A DNA stretch of 64,000 nt from Burkholderia sp052045245 (GTDB lineage: Bacteria > Pseudomonadota > Gammaproteobacteria > Burkholderiales > Burkholderiaceae), in contig NZ_JBQEON010000015.1 in the NCBI RefSeq assembly GCF_052045245.1, forward strand, positions 1-64,000, in the 5' to 3' direction. The first letter of the stretch is position 1. Each line of letters opens with the position of its first letter. Under the pieces are notes generated by a model. It did no database searches. It was not told the origin of the DNA and saw only the letters and a list, made by a program, of their open reading frames with translations. A program made the translations under genes and the position numbers. Below, one piece after another: positions 34,902 through 45,549 of the stretch.

Positions 34902-35414
34902 TCAGATGGGGCGCGTATCGTCCGGGTCGACCGGGCGGCGTTGCGGCATCAGCAGCAGGTGGCTCGCGATCGGCCACAGCGCGGCCTCGACGAAGCCGTC
35001 CACCAGATAGCGCCAGCCGGGAAACGCGGCGCCCATCACGAGGCGGATCACGAACGGCACCAATTGCGCGGCGACGAACAGCGGCGTGACATACAGCACC
35101 TGCACGCCGATCGGCATCCACAGCACGCGGCGGTGGATCGTGATCGCACCGTACGACAGCAGCGTATAGGCGAGCGCGTGCTCGCCGAGCAGCCCCGCGT
35201 CATGCACGTCCATCAGGATGCCGAGCGCGAACGCGATGCCCATCCCGACCTTGCGCGGCTGGTGGATGTTCCAGAACAGCAGCACGAGCGCGACGAAGTC
35301 GGGCACGCCGGGCAGGCGGCCCCACGGCATCAGGTTCAGCAGGAACGCGGCGGCGAGGCTGAAGACGATGAAGTACGGGTTGACCGGCTGCAGGATGTAT
35401 TGCGGGCGATTCAT
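34902..35414 (-). CDS. mreD: rod-shape determining protein MreD
   Basis: 170 aa inner-membrane protein with five or six hydrophobic helices. It links MreB filaments and MreC to the wall machinery. Start ATG in an ATGA overlap with the mreC stop. The family fingerprint is weak, but length, topology and position between mreC and mrdA make the call safe. Confidence 0.92.
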   Translation of the reverse strand: MNRPQYILQPVNPYFIVFSLAAAFLLNLMPWGRLPGVPDFVALVLLFWNIHQPRKVGMGIAFALGILMDVHDAGLLGEHALAYTLLSYGAITIHRRVLWMPIGVQVLYVTPLFVAAQLVPFVIRLVMGAAFPGWRYLVDGFVEAALWPIASHLLLMPQRRPVDPDDTRPI

Positions 35415-36478
35415 CGCTGGGCTCCTGATTGCCCGGCCGCGGGCTTCGCGGGCGTGGCAGCGGGCTTGGCCGGGGCGGCAGGCGCCGCCGGCGCCGGCTT
35501 TGCGCCGGGCGCGGCCGCGGCGGCCGGCTTCGCGTTCGCGGCGGCCTTCTCTGCTTTATCGCCCTTCGCGGCGGCCTTGCCGCCCTTCTTGCCCTTCGCG
35601 TTCTTGTCGGCGGCCGGATCGGGCTCGGCCGGGCGCGGCGGGACGTCGTTCTGGTAATGCAGCACGAGCATCTCGCGCGCGCCACGCACGGCGGCGACCG
35701 GTGCGCACGTCACGCGCGCGAAGGCGGTATCGGCGAGCTTGTCGACGCGCACGACCTTCGCGACCGGCAGGCCCGGCGGGTAGACGCCGTCGAGGCCACT
35801 CGTGACGAGCTCGTCGCCCGCGACGAGGTCGGAACTCGTCGGCACGAAGCGCAGATCGAGCGAATCGCCTTTCGGCGTGCCGTAGATCACGCTGCGCAGG
35901 CCGGTGCGCAGCACCTGCACGGGAATCGCGAGATCGCGGTCGGTGATCAGCGTGACTTCGGCCTGCAGCGGGAACACGCGCGTGACCTGGCCGATCACGC
36001 CGTCCTCGCTAACGACGGGCGCGCCGTCCTGGATGCCTTGCTGCGAACCCTGCCCGATCACGATCTTCTGCGTGAACGGGTCGCTGGTGTCGTACTGGAT
36101 CTCGACCGGCGTGGATTGCGTCGCGATGTGCTGGCGCAGCTCGAGCACCGCGCGCAGGTGCGTGTTTTCCTGCGCGAGCACCGCGGCCTGATTGGCTTGC
36201 GTGGACAGCTGCAGGTTGCGCTTGCGCAGCGCGTCGTTTTCGTGGCGCAGCGACGCACCGGTGACGGCGATGTCGGCCGCGCCCATGAACAGGTCGCGCG
36301 GCACGAGCGCCGCGCGCTGCAGCGGGTACAGCACCGTGCCGAGCACGCCGCGGACGATTTCGAGCGTGCTGAAGCGCGCGTCCGACACGAGGAGCGCGAT
36401 GGCGAGGGCGACGAAGAAGATGAGCCGCGCGAGCGCGGGCGGACCTTGCTTGAAGAGGGGCGGCGGACTGTATTCCAT
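35411..36478 (-). CDS. mreC: rod-shape determining protein MreC
   Basis: 355 aa bitopic protein. A membrane anchor (about 18-40), a coiled coil (about 70-105) and a beta-barrel periplasmic domain with VIGQVTRVFPLQAEVTLITD and GLDGVYPPGLPVAKV. After the fold ends near residue 265, a tail of about 90 residues is built from Lys, Ala and Pro. It scaffolds the elongation complex in the periplasm. It lies 139 nt after mreB and is coupled to mreD. Confidence 0.93.
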   Translation of the reverse strand: MEYSPPPLFKQGPPALARLIFFVALAIALLVSDARFSTLEIVRGVLGTVLYPLQRAALVPRDLFMGAADIAVTGASLRHENDALRKRNLQLSTQANQAAVLAQENTHLRAVLELRQHIATQSTPVEIQYDTSDPFTQKIVIGQGSQQGIQDGAPVVSEDGVIGQVTRVFPLQAEVTLITDRDLAIPVQVLRTGLRSVIYGTPKGDSLDLRFVPTSSDLVAGDELVTSGLDGVYPPGLPVAKVVRVDKLADTAFARVTCAPVAAVRGAREMLVLHYQNDVPPRPAEPDPAADKNAKGKKGGKAAAKGDKAEKAAANAKPAAAAAPGAKPAPAAPAAPAKPAATPAKPAAGQSGAQR

Positions 36479-36617
36479 GGTCGGCGCCGGGCGCGTGGCG
36501 ATCGGTTAAATAATGCTCAGACGCGCAAACGGCGTGGCGGTTCGTTCTGAACGAGCGATCCGGCCACGCCGCGGGTGCGTCATATCAAACGGGACTGCTT
36601 AGGCGACCACTCGTCGA

Positions 36618-37661
<1,044 letters not shown>

Positions 37662-38028
37662 TCAGAATCCTGTTTCGCTCTGGGCCGGCCCTGCATAGCG
37701 AGCGCTGAGGGCGGCAGCGGAAAAAATAACAGCCTCGGGAAGCGTGGCGGAAGCGGCCGCCGCGGCGCACGAAGCTGCGAGTGATGTCTACCGGGAATCG
37801 CACGAAGCACGCACGGCTTGCCGAAACAGGGCGAAACGGTGCGGGAAAAGGCTGCCGGGTTTGGGTCGAACGCGTAATGATACCTTATAATTTCACGGTA
37901 TTTGAATCGAAACGGGCGGTATTTTTGCCGCTTCGGCCCCGATTTTTGAGGGTGGGATCGCACCCTCCAACCCCCCGCCGCAGTGCTGTTGTCGATGCGC
38001 TGCGCAGCCTTGTTTTTCCGGTGATCGC
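37662..38028. promoter_or_regulatory. divergent regulatory interval mreB / gatC
   Basis: The middle is AT-rich against a GC-rich background. It holds TATAAT (37886-37891) on plus, with only a poor -35. On minus it holds TTCAAA (37906-37901), 18 nt, TATCAT (37882-37877), reading towards mreB. No gene is seen. Confidence 0.4.
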
Positions 38029-38328
38029 ATGGCCCTGACCCTGACCGATGTGAAACGCATCGCGCACCTGGCGCGACTCGAAATGGCCGACGCCGACGCC
38101 GAGCATACGCTCGGCCAGCTCAATGAATTCTTCGGCCTCGTCGAACAGATGCAGGCGGTCGACACCGCCGGCATCGCGCCGCTCGCCCACCCGATCGAAC
38201 AGATCCAGGAAGTCGCGCAGCGCCTGCGCGACGACGCCGTGACGGAAGTCGTCAATCGCGACGACAACCAGCGTCCGGCGCCGGCCGTCCAGGACGGCCT
38301 CTATCTCGTGCCGAAGGTGATCGAGTAA
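38029..38328 (+). CDS. gatC: Asp-tRNA(Asn)/Glu-tRNA(Gln) amidotransferase subunit C
   Basis: 99 aa small subunit that wraps round GatA and stabilises the complex. It opens MALTLTDVKRIAHLARLEMAD, the family start. First gene of gatC-gatA-gatB, which converts misacylated Asp-tRNA(Asn) and/or Glu-tRNA(Gln) to the correct amide forms. Confidence 0.95.
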   Translation: MALTLTDVKRIAHLARLEMADADAEHTLGQLNEFFGLVEQMQAVDTAGIAPLAHPIEQIQEVAQRLRDDAVTEVVNRDDNQRPAPAVQDGLYLVPKVIE

Positions 38329-38397
38329 GCATTCGATGACAAGCGCGCCGGCCGGCTTGTGCCGCGCGCCACCCAGAATTCCCAGGAAAACCACTCA

Positions 38398-39888
38398 ATG
38401 CACGCAAAAAGCCTGACCGAACTGCGCGCCGCGCTCGCTGCCAAGGAATGCTCGGCCGTCGAGCTCGCGCAGCTCTACCTGAAACGGATCGACGCGGCCC
38501 GCGACCTGAACGCGTTCGTCCACGTCGACGCCGATCTGACCCTTGCGCAGGCGAAGGCCGCGGACGCCGAACTCGCGCGCGGCGCGGGCGGCGCGCTGAC
38601 CGGCCTGCCGATCGCGCACAAGGACGTGTTCGTCACGCGCGGCTGGCGCTCGACCGCCGGCTCGAAGATGCTCGCGAACTACGAGAGCCCGTTCGACGCG
38701 ACCGTCGTCGCCCGCCTGCAGGCGGCCGGCATGGTCACGCTCGGCAAGACCAACATGGACGAGTTCGCGATGGGCTCGTCGAACGAAAACTCGGCGTTCG
38801 GCGCGGTGAAGAACCCGTGGGATACCCACGCGGTGCCGGGCGGCAGCTCGGGCGGCAGCTCGGCGGCCGTCGCCGCGCGCCTCGCGCCGGCCGCGACCGG
38901 CACCGACACCGGCGGCTCGATCCGCCAGCCCGCGTCGTTCGCGGGCGTGACGGGCATCAAGCCGACCTACGGCCGCGTGTCGCGCTACGGGATGATCGCG
39001 TTCGCGTCGTCGCTCGACCAGGGCGGCCCGATGGCGCAGAGCGCGTCTGACTGCGCGCTGCTGCTGAATGCGATGGCCGGCTTCGACGAGCGCGACTCGA
39101 CGAGCCTCGAGCGCGACGACGAAGACTTCACGCGCCACCTCGGCCAGCCGTGGACGGCCGGCAACGATGCCGGCAAGCCGCTCGCGGGGCTGCGCATCGG
39201 TTTGCCGAACGAGTATTTCGGCGCCGGCCTGGCCGACGACGTGCGCGCGTCGATCGACGCGGCACTCAAGCAATATGAAGCGCTCGGCGCGACGCTCGTG
39301 CCGGTATCGCTGCCGAAGACGGAACTGTCGATCCCCGTGTACTACGTGATCGCGCCGGCCGAGGCGTCGTCGAACCTGTCGCGTTTCGACGGCGTGCGCT
39401 TCGGCCACCGCGCCGCGCAGTACGGCGACCTGCTCGACATGTACAAGAAGTCGCGCGCCGAAGGCTTCGGCCCCGAGGTGAAGCGCCGGATTCTCGTCGG
39501 CACCTACGTGCTGTCGCACGGCTATTACGACGCGTACTACCTGCAGGCGCAGAAGATCCGCCGCATCATCGCGAACGATTTCCAGGAAGCGTTCAAGTCC
39601 TGCGACGTGATCATGGGCCCGGCGTCGCCGACGGTCGCATGGGATCTCGGTGCGAAGGGCGACGATCCGGTGCAGATGTATCTCGCGGATATCTACACGC
39701 TGTCGGTGAGCCTCGCCGGCCTGCCGGGCATGAGCGTGCCGTGCGGCTTCGGCGCCGGCGCGAACGCGAAGCGCCCGGTTGGTCTGCAGATCATCGGCAA
39801 CTATTTCAACGAAGCCCGGATGCTGCAGGTCGCCGACGCGTTCCAGCGTGCGACCGACTGGCACAAGCAAGTTCCGGCAGGGGTGTAA
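38398..39888 (+). CDS. gatA: Asp-tRNA(Asn)/Glu-tRNA(Gln) amidotransferase subunit A
   Basis: 496 aa amidase-signature glutaminase subunit that supplies ammonia. The Ser-cisSer-Lys triad is visible as K75 (IAHKDVF), S150 (PGGSSGGSS) and S174 (DTGGSIR), the same spacing as in characterised GatA. The ATG at 38398 has AGGAAA upstream. An earlier in-frame ATG at 38359 adds 13 residues of poor quality. gatB follows four bases after the stop. Confidence 0.97.
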   Translation: MHAKSLTELRAALAAKECSAVELAQLYLKRIDAARDLNAFVHVDADLTLAQAKAADAELARGAGGALTGLPIAHKDVFVTRGWRSTAGSKMLANYESPFDATVVARLQAAGMVTLGKTNMDEFAMGSSNENSAFGAVKNPWDTHAVPGGSSGGSSAAVAARLAPAATGTDTGGSIRQPASFAGVTGIKPTYGRVSRYGMIAFASSLDQGGPMAQSASDCALLLNAMAGFDERDSTSLERDDEDFTRHLGQPWTAGNDAGKPLAGLRIGLPNEYFGAGLADDVRASIDAALKQYEALGATLVPVSLPKTELSIPVYYVIAPAEASSNLSRFDGVRFGHRAAQYGDLLDMYKKSRAEGFGPEVKRRILVGTYVLSHGYYDAYYLQAQKIRRIIANDFQEAFKSCDVIMGPASPTVAWDLGAKGDDPVQMYLADIYTLSVSLAGLPGMSVPCGFGAGANAKRPVGLQIIGNYFNEARMLQVADAFQRATDWHKQVPAGV

Positions 39889-39892
39889 GCAC

Positions 39893-41368
39893 ATGACTAC
39901 TCAGTGGGAAGTCGTTATCGGTCTCGAGACGCATGCGCAACTGTCGACCGTCTCGAAGATTTTCTCCGGCGCATCGACGCAGTTCGGCGCCGAGCCGAAC
40001 ACGCAGGCCTGCCCGGTCGACCTGGCGCTGCCGGGCGTGCTGCCGGTGCTGAACCGCGGCGCGGTCGAACGCGCGATCCGCTTCGGCCTCGCGATCGGCT
40101 CGACCATCGCGCCGCGCAGCATCTTCGCGCGCAAGAATTATTTCTACCCCGATCTGCCGAAGGGCTATCAGATCAGCCAGTACGAGATTCCGGTCGTGCA
40201 GGGCGGCCAGATCACGATCCAGGTGCCCGCCAACGAAAAGGCCGGCAAGGAAGCGTACGAAAAGACGGTCAACCTGACCCGCGCGCACCTTGAGGAAGAT
40301 GCAGGCAAGTCGCTGCATGAAGACTTCGCCGGGATGACCGGGATCGACCTGAACCGCGCGGGCACGCCGCTGCTCGAGATCGTCACCGAGCCGGAAATGC
40401 GCAGCGCGGCCGAGGCCGTCGCGTATGCGAAGTCGCTGCACGCGCTCGTCGTGTGGCTCGGCATCTGCGACGGCAACATGCAGGAAGGCTCGTTCCGCTG
40501 CGACGCGAACGTGTCGGTGCGCCCGGTCGGCCAGGAAAAGTTCGGCACGCGCGCCGAGATCAAGAACCTGAACTCGTTCCGGTTCCTCGAGGAAGCGATC
40601 AACTACGAAGTGCGTCGTCAGATCGAGCTGATCGAGGACGGCGGCGAAGTCGTGCAGGAAACGCGCCTCTACGATCCGGACAAGCGCGAGACGCGCTCGA
40701 TGCGCAGCAAGGAGGACGCGCACGACTACCGCTACTTCCCCGATCCCGACCTGATGCCGCTCGTGATCGGCCGGGACTGGGTCGAGCGCGTGCAGGCCGG
40801 GATGCCCGAGCTGCCGGCCGCGATGCAGCAGCGGTTCGTCGAGCAGTACGGCGTGTCCGCGTACGACGCGGGCGTGCTGACGTCGAGCAAGGCGATGGCC
40901 GCGTACTTCGAGTCGGTGGTCGCGAAGGCCGGCGCGGCGAATGCGAAGATCGCCGCGAACTGGCTGATGGGCGACGTGTCGTCGCAGCTGAACCGCGACG
41001 GCATCGAGATCGACGCGATCCCGGTCTCCGCCGCGCAGCTCGCGCTGGTGCTGCAGCGCATCGCCGACGGCACGATCTCGAACAAGATCGCGAAGGAAAT
41101 CTTCGCGACGATCTGGGACGAGAAGGCGGCCGACGATGCAGCGGCCGACCGCATCATCGACGCGAAGGGCCTGAAGCAGATCTCCGACACCGGTGCGCTG
41201 GAAGCGATCATCGACGAGGTGCTCGCGGCGAACGCGAAGTCGGTCGAGGAGTTCCGCGCGGGCAAGGAAAAGGCGTTCAACGCGCTGATCGGCCAGGCGA
41301 TGAAGGCGACCAAGGGCAAGGCCAACCCGCAGCAGGTCAACGAACTGCTGAAGAAGAAGCTCGGCTGA
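39893..41368 (+). CDS. gatB: Asp-tRNA(Asn)/Glu-tRNA(Gln) amidotransferase subunit B
   Basis: 491 aa subunit that binds and phosphorylates the misacylated tRNA end. N-terminal catalytic domain with VVIGLETHAQL, SFRCDANVSVRP and RTEIKNLNSF-like AEIKNLNSFRF. C-terminal helical and YqeY-like tRNA-binding tail (IGQAMKATKGKANPQ). AGGGGTG before the ATG overlaps the gatA end. Confidence 0.97.
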   Translation: MTTQWEVVIGLETHAQLSTVSKIFSGASTQFGAEPNTQACPVDLALPGVLPVLNRGAVERAIRFGLAIGSTIAPRSIFARKNYFYPDLPKGYQISQYEIPVVQGGQITIQVPANEKAGKEAYEKTVNLTRAHLEEDAGKSLHEDFAGMTGIDLNRAGTPLLEIVTEPEMRSAAEAVAYAKSLHALVVWLGICDGNMQEGSFRCDANVSVRPVGQEKFGTRAEIKNLNSFRFLEEAINYEVRRQIELIEDGGEVVQETRLYDPDKRETRSMRSKEDAHDYRYFPDPDLMPLVIGRDWVERVQAGMPELPAAMQQRFVEQYGVSAYDAGVLTSSKAMAAYFESVVAKAGAANAKIAANWLMGDVSSQLNRDGIEIDAIPVSAAQLALVLQRIADGTISNKIAKEIFATIWDEKAADDAAADRIIDAKGLKQISDTGALEAIIDEVLAANAKSVEEFRAGKEKAFNALIGQAMKATKGKANPQQVNELLKKKLG

Positions 41369-41398
41369 ACATGGCCGCGCGCCTGAGCCGCGCCTGAC

Positions 41399-41435
41399 GA
41401 CGGGCCGCCGCCGAACCAGTTCGGGGCGGCCCGTC
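41399..41435 (+). terminator. terminator after gatB
   Basis: An 11-bp stem GACGGGCCGCC (41399-41409) with 41425-41435, and a second smaller stem inside the loop, followed by GCTTT. The short T-run makes efficiency uncertain. Confidence 0.65.
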
Positions 41436-41492
41436 GCTTTGGTGCATGCGTTATCGTATGCGCGTGTGCATTCCATCCCAACGGAGGAACGA

Positions 41493-42332
41493 ATGGCGAA
41501 ACAACCGTCGCTCGACGATTTCCGCGTGCCGTACTGCACGCGCGAAAAGGAAGCTGCCGCATTCAAGCTCGACGCGTTCGATCCGGGTGCGAAGCCGTTT
41601 TCGTCGGGGTCGAAGGACGCCGACCGCGAACGGCTCACCGCCGTGTCGACGGAGCTCGACGTGCAGCAGGAACGCCTGCATACGCAGCAGAAGAAGCGCG
41701 TGCTGCTCGTGCTGCAGGGGATGGACACCAGCGGCAAGGACGGCACCGTGCGCGCGGTGTTTCGCGACGTCGATCCGCTCGGCCTGCGCATCGTGCCGTT
41801 CAAGGCGCCGACTCCGATCGAGGCCGCGCACGACTTCCTGTGGCGCGTGCACGCGCAGGTGCCGGCCGCGGGCGAGCTCGCGATCTTCAACCGCAGCCAC
41901 TATGAAGACGTGCTCGTGCCGCGCGTGCTCGACCTCATCAACGACAAGGAATGCGAGCGCCGCTACCGGCAGATCCGCGATTTCGAGACGATGCTCGCGG
42001 ACAACGGCACGACGATCGTCAAGTGCTTCCTGCACATCTCGAAGGACGAGCAGCGCGAGCGGCTGCAGGCGCGCATCGACGATCCGACCAAGCACTGGAA
42101 GTTCGACATCTCCGATCTCGACGCGCGCAAGCACTGGGATGCCTACCAGTCGGCGTACCGCGACGCGCTTGCCGCAACGTCGGCCGAGCATGCGCCGTGG
42201 TACGTGATCCCGGCGAACTCGAAGACACATCGCAACGTGATGATCGCCGAGCTGCTGCTGCGCACGCTGACCGACATGAAGCTCGAGTTCCCGCCGCCGA
42301 AGCCGGAGCTCGAAGGCGTGAAGATCCGCTAG
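41493..42332 (+). CDS. ppk2: polyphosphate:nucleotide phosphotransferase, PPK2 family
   Basis: 279 aa kinase that moves phosphate between polyphosphate and a nucleotide. Walker A GMDTSGKDG, Walker B-like NRSHYEDVLVPRV and the lid RRYRQIRDFE are clear. Whether it prefers AMP, ADP or GDP cannot be told. GGAGG lies before the ATG at 41493. It is a single gene after the gatB terminator. Confidence 0.9.
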   Translation: MAKQPSLDDFRVPYCTREKEAAAFKLDAFDPGAKPFSSGSKDADRERLTAVSTELDVQQERLHTQQKKRVLLVLQGMDTSGKDGTVRAVFRDVDPLGLRIVPFKAPTPIEAAHDFLWRVHAQVPAAGELAIFNRSHYEDVLVPRVLDLINDKECERRYRQIRDFETMLADNGTTIVKCFLHISKDEQRERLQARIDDPTKHWKFDISDLDARKHWDAYQSAYRDALAATSAEHAPWYVIPANSKTHRNVMIAELLLRTLTDMKLEFPPPKPELEGVKIR

Positions 42333-42387
42333 GCCGCGATCCGGCAAAACACCTCGAACTGAATTGAACTGAACACTGGAACCCGAC

Positions 42388-43161
42388 ATGATGCGAGTGA
42401 TTACCGCCAACCTGAACGGCATCCGCTCCGCCGCGAAGAAGGGCTTCTTCGAATGGCTCGGCGAACAGAACGCCGACTGCGTATGCGTGCAGGAAATCAA
42501 GGTATCGGCCGACGACCTGCCGGCCGAATTCGTCGAGCCGCACGGCTTCAGGAGCTATTTCCACCACGCCGAGAAGAAGGGCTACAGCGGCGCGGGCGTG
42601 TACAGCCGCCACGAGCCCGATGACGTGATCATCGGCTTCGGCAGCAGCGAATTCGACAGCGAGGGGCGTTACGTCGAGGCACGCTACGGCAAGCTGTCGG
42701 TCGTGTCGGTGTACGTGCCGTCCGGCTCGAGCGGCGAAGAGCGCCAGCAGGCGAAGTACCGCTTCATGGACGAGTTCATGCCGCACCTCGCCGAGCTGAA
42801 GAAGAAGCGCGAGGTGATCCTGTGCGGCGACGTGAACATCGTTCACAAGGAGATCGACATCAAGAACTGGAAGAGCAACCAGAAGAACTCGGGCTGCCTG
42901 CCGGAAGAGCGCGCATGGCTCACGCAGTTGTTCGACGATGTCGGCTACGTCGACGTGTTCCGCACGCTCGACCCGCGCGCCGAGCAGTACACGTGGTGGA
43001 GCAATCGCGGCCAGGCGTATGCGAAGAACGTCGGGTGGCGGATCGATTACCAGATCGCGACGCCGGGCGTGGCCGGCACCGCGAAGAGCACGTCGATCTT
43101 CAAGGACATCAAGTTCAGCGATCACGCGCCGCTGACGGTGGATTACGACTACAAGAAATAA
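42388..43161 (+). CDS. xth: exodeoxyribonuclease III
   Basis: 257 aa AP endonuclease/3'-5' exonuclease of base-excision repair. Motifs: ITANLNGIRSA, VQEIKVS (metal Glu), CGDVNIVHKEID, WRIDYQIAT and the final SDHAPLTVDY (catalytic His). Length matches single-domain ExoIII. It sits 55 nt after ppk2 and is followed by a strong hairpin. Confidence 0.94.
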   Translation: MMRVITANLNGIRSAAKKGFFEWLGEQNADCVCVQEIKVSADDLPAEFVEPHGFRSYFHHAEKKGYSGAGVYSRHEPDDVIIGFGSSEFDSEGRYVEARYGKLSVVSVYVPSGSSGEERQQAKYRFMDEFMPHLAELKKKREVILCGDVNIVHKEIDIKNWKSNQKNSGCLPEERAWLTQLFDDVGYVDVFRTLDPRAEQYTWWSNRGQAYAKNVGWRIDYQIATPGVAGTAKSTSIFKDIKFSDHAPLTVDYDYKK

Positions 43162-43221
43162 TCGTCGACCCCGCGCTACGCCGCGCGCGTAGCGGTCGGG
43201 TTATCCGCCTGCCGGATGCAG

Positions 43222-43252
43222 AACGGGCCGCATGTCGAACATGCGGCCCGTT
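43222..43252. terminator. bidirectional terminator xth / alcohol dehydrogenase
   Basis: A perfect 14-bp stem, AACGGGCCGCATGT (43222-43235) with 43239-43252, and a 3-nt loop, followed by T. It lies between two convergent genes. Confidence 0.8.
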
Positions 43253-43269
43253 TCGTCTGGGGGCGTCGC

Positions 43270-44322
43270 TTACTGCTTGATCGACGCCATGTCGACCACG
43301 AAGCGATACTTCACGTCGCTCTTCAGCATCCGCTCGTAGGCAGCGTTGATCTGCTGCATCGGAATCGTCTCGATATCCGACGTGATCCCGTGCTTCGCGC
43401 AGAAGTCGAGCATTTCCTGCGTTTCCGCGATCCCGCCGATCAGCGAGCCCGCGAGGCGGCGGCGCTTGAAGATCAGGTTGAACACCTGCGGCGACGGATG
43501 ATCGTGCTCCGGCGCGCCGACGAGCGTCATCGTGCCGTCGCGCTTGAGCAGATGCAGGAACGGGTTCAGGTCGTGCTGCGCAGCGACCGTGTTCAGGATG
43601 AAGTCGAAGCTGTTCAGGTGCGCGTTCATCTGCGCTTCGTCCTTCGAGATCACCACTTCATGCGCGCCGAGCCGCTTGCCGTCCTCGACCTTCGACGGCG
43701 ACGTCGTGAACAGCACGACGTGAGCGCCCATCGCGCGTGCGAGCTTCACGCCCATATGGCCGAGCCCGCCGAGGCCGACGATCCCGACCTTCTTGCCGGG
43801 CCCGACGTTCCATTGCCGCAGCGGCGAATAGGTCGTGATCCCCGCGCACAGCAGCGGCGCGGCGCCCGCCGGGTCGAGCGTGTCGGGCACGCGCAGCACG
43901 AACGCCTCGTCGACGACGAGCTGCGTCGAATAGCCGCCGTACGTGATGTCGCCGGTCACGCGGTCCTGGCCGTTGTAGGTGCCGACGAAGCCGTTCTCGC
44001 AATACTGCTCGAGGCCTTCCGCGCAGCTCGGGCAGGTGCGGCACGAATCGACGAGACAGCCGACGCCGACCAGCTCGCCGATCTTGAAGCGCGACACCTG
44101 CGGGCCGGTCGCGGTGACGCGGCCGACGATTTCATGGCCCGGCACGACCGGGTAGATCGTGTTGCGCCATTCGTTGCGGGCCTGGTGCAGGTCCGAGTGG
44201 CAGACACCGCAATACAGCACCTCGATCTGGACGTCGAGGTCGCGCAGCGCGCGGCGCTGGAATTCGAACGGGGCGAGCGGCGATTGCGCGTCGGTCGCCG
44301 CGTAAGCGTAGGTAGTGCTCAT
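43270..44322 (-). CDS. zinc-dependent NAD(P) alcohol/aldehyde reductase (YahK/CAD-like)
   Basis: 350 aa medium-chain dehydrogenase. Catalytic zinc site C38 (YCGVCHSD) and the His-Glu of PGHEIVG, structural zinc site with four Cys in CRTCPSCAEGLEQYC, Rossmann GLGGLGH. The sequence is closest to the cinnamyl-alcohol-dehydrogenase-like branch (YahK, Ahr), usually NADPH-dependent broad aldehyde reductases. A divergent AraC-type gene is its likely regulator. Confidence 0.88.
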   Translation of the reverse strand: MSTTYAYAATDAQSPLAPFEFQRRALRDLDVQIEVLYCGVCHSDLHQARNEWRNTIYPVVPGHEIVGRVTATGPQVSRFKIGELVGVGCLVDSCRTCPSCAEGLEQYCENGFVGTYNGQDRVTGDITYGGYSTQLVVDEAFVLRVPDTLDPAGAAPLLCAGITTYSPLRQWNVGPGKKVGIVGLGGLGHMGVKLARAMGAHVVLFTTSPSKVEDGKRLGAHEVVISKDEAQMNAHLNSFDFILNTVAAQHDLNPFLHLLKRDGTMTLVGAPEHDHPSPQVFNLIFKRRRLAGSLIGGIAETQEMLDFCAKHGITSDIETIPMQQINAAYERMLKSDVKYRFVVDMASIKQ

Positions 44323-44550
44323 GCAGGGGCTCCTTGTCCGGGAAAGGCATCCGGCGAATCAGACTGCCGCCGCATCATGTGGCGACGCGGCGAGACAGGT
44401 GCCCATCGTAAGGAGCGAGCCGCATCGGCGAAATACACGAAGGTCTCGAAGATTTGCCTATTCCTCTCGAATTGCGCCAGAACACCCGTCAAAACGCTTT
44501 CAAAGTGCTACATTGCAAGCCAGATTCTCTTGCCGGACAGGACGACGCCG

Positions 44551-45495
44551 ATGAGCTTCCAGCCCCTTTTTGATGACTCCGGCGACCGTGTGCAGCGCCG
44601 CATGATCGAGCTGCATTCGCGCCTCGCGCCGAATGAGGGCGATACGCTGGCGGCGCTCGACGGCGTGCGTTTCATCCGCGTCAGCCGCCCCGTGCCGCGC
44701 ATGCCGGTGCTGTACGAGCCGAGCATCATCGTCGTGTGCCAGGGCCGCAAGCTCGGCTATCTCGGCGACCGCTCGTTCGTCTACGACGCGCAGCAGTATC
44801 TCGTGCTGTCGGTGCCGCTGCCGTTCGAATGCGAGACCTTCGCGAGCATGGACGAGCCGTTTCTCGCGATCTCGATCCGCGTCGATCTCGCGGTGATCGC
44901 CGAGCTCGCGATCCTGCTCGACGAGACGCTGGGCGCCGCGGTCAGCGAGCCGCACGGCGTCTATTCGACGCCGCTCGATGCGCCGCTCGCCGACGCGGTG
45001 GTGCGCCTTCTCGAAGCGCTCGCGTCGCCGCACGACACGTGCGTGCTCGGGCCGGCGATCATGCGCGAGATCGCGTACCGCGTGCTGACGGGCGCACAGG
45101 GCGACGCGATTCGCGCGGCGCTCGTCCAGCAGCATCATTTCGGCCGCATCGCGAAGGCGCTGCGGCGCATCCATGCGGAGCTGAACGCGGATCTCGATGT
45201 GGAGACGCTCGCGCGCGAGGCCGGGATGAGTCTGGCCGTGTTCCACGCGCAGTTCAAGCACGTGACGGCGACGTCGCCGATGCAGTACGTGAAGGCCGCG
45301 CGCCTGCATCAGGCGCGCCTGATGATGGTGCAGGACGGTGTGGGGGCGGGCGCCGCCGCCGCACGGGTCGGCTATGCGAGCGCGTCGCAGTTCAGCCGCG
45401 AGTTCAAGCGGCTGTTCGGCCGCAGCCCGGGAGACGAAGTGCGCTGGATGCGCGAGAGCGGCAGCCGGCCGGTCGAAGCGGATGTCGGCGCGTAG
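44551..45495 (+). CDS. AraC-family transcriptional regulator
   Basis: 314 aa. The N-terminal AraC_N-type domain (about 20-165: VSRPVPRMPVLYEPSIIVVCQGRK) is followed by two C-terminal helix-turn-helices (LDVETLAREAGMSLAVFHAQF and AAARVGYASASQFSREFKRLFG). The layout equals E. coli YqhC, which controls an aldehyde reductase. Here the divergent neighbour is also an aldehyde/alcohol reductase. The frame is open far upstream, but the ATG at 44551 gives the domain-compatible start with AGGAC before it. Confidence 0.88.
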   Translation: MSFQPLFDDSGDRVQRRMIELHSRLAPNEGDTLAALDGVRFIRVSRPVPRMPVLYEPSIIVVCQGRKLGYLGDRSFVYDAQQYLVLSVPLPFECETFASMDEPFLAISIRVDLAVIAELAILLDETLGAAVSEPHGVYSTPLDAPLADAVVRLLEALASPHDTCVLGPAIMREIAYRVLTGAQGDAIRAALVQQHHFGRIAKALRRIHAELNADLDVETLAREAGMSLAVFHAQFKHVTATSPMQYVKAARLHQARLMMVQDGVGAGAAAARVGYASASQFSREFKRLFGRSPGDEVRWMRESGSRPVEADVGA

Positions 45496-45549
45496 CGCCC
45501 GGCGTCACGCGCCGGCGATGTTCGATCGCGGCGCCGCCGGATGGCGCGC

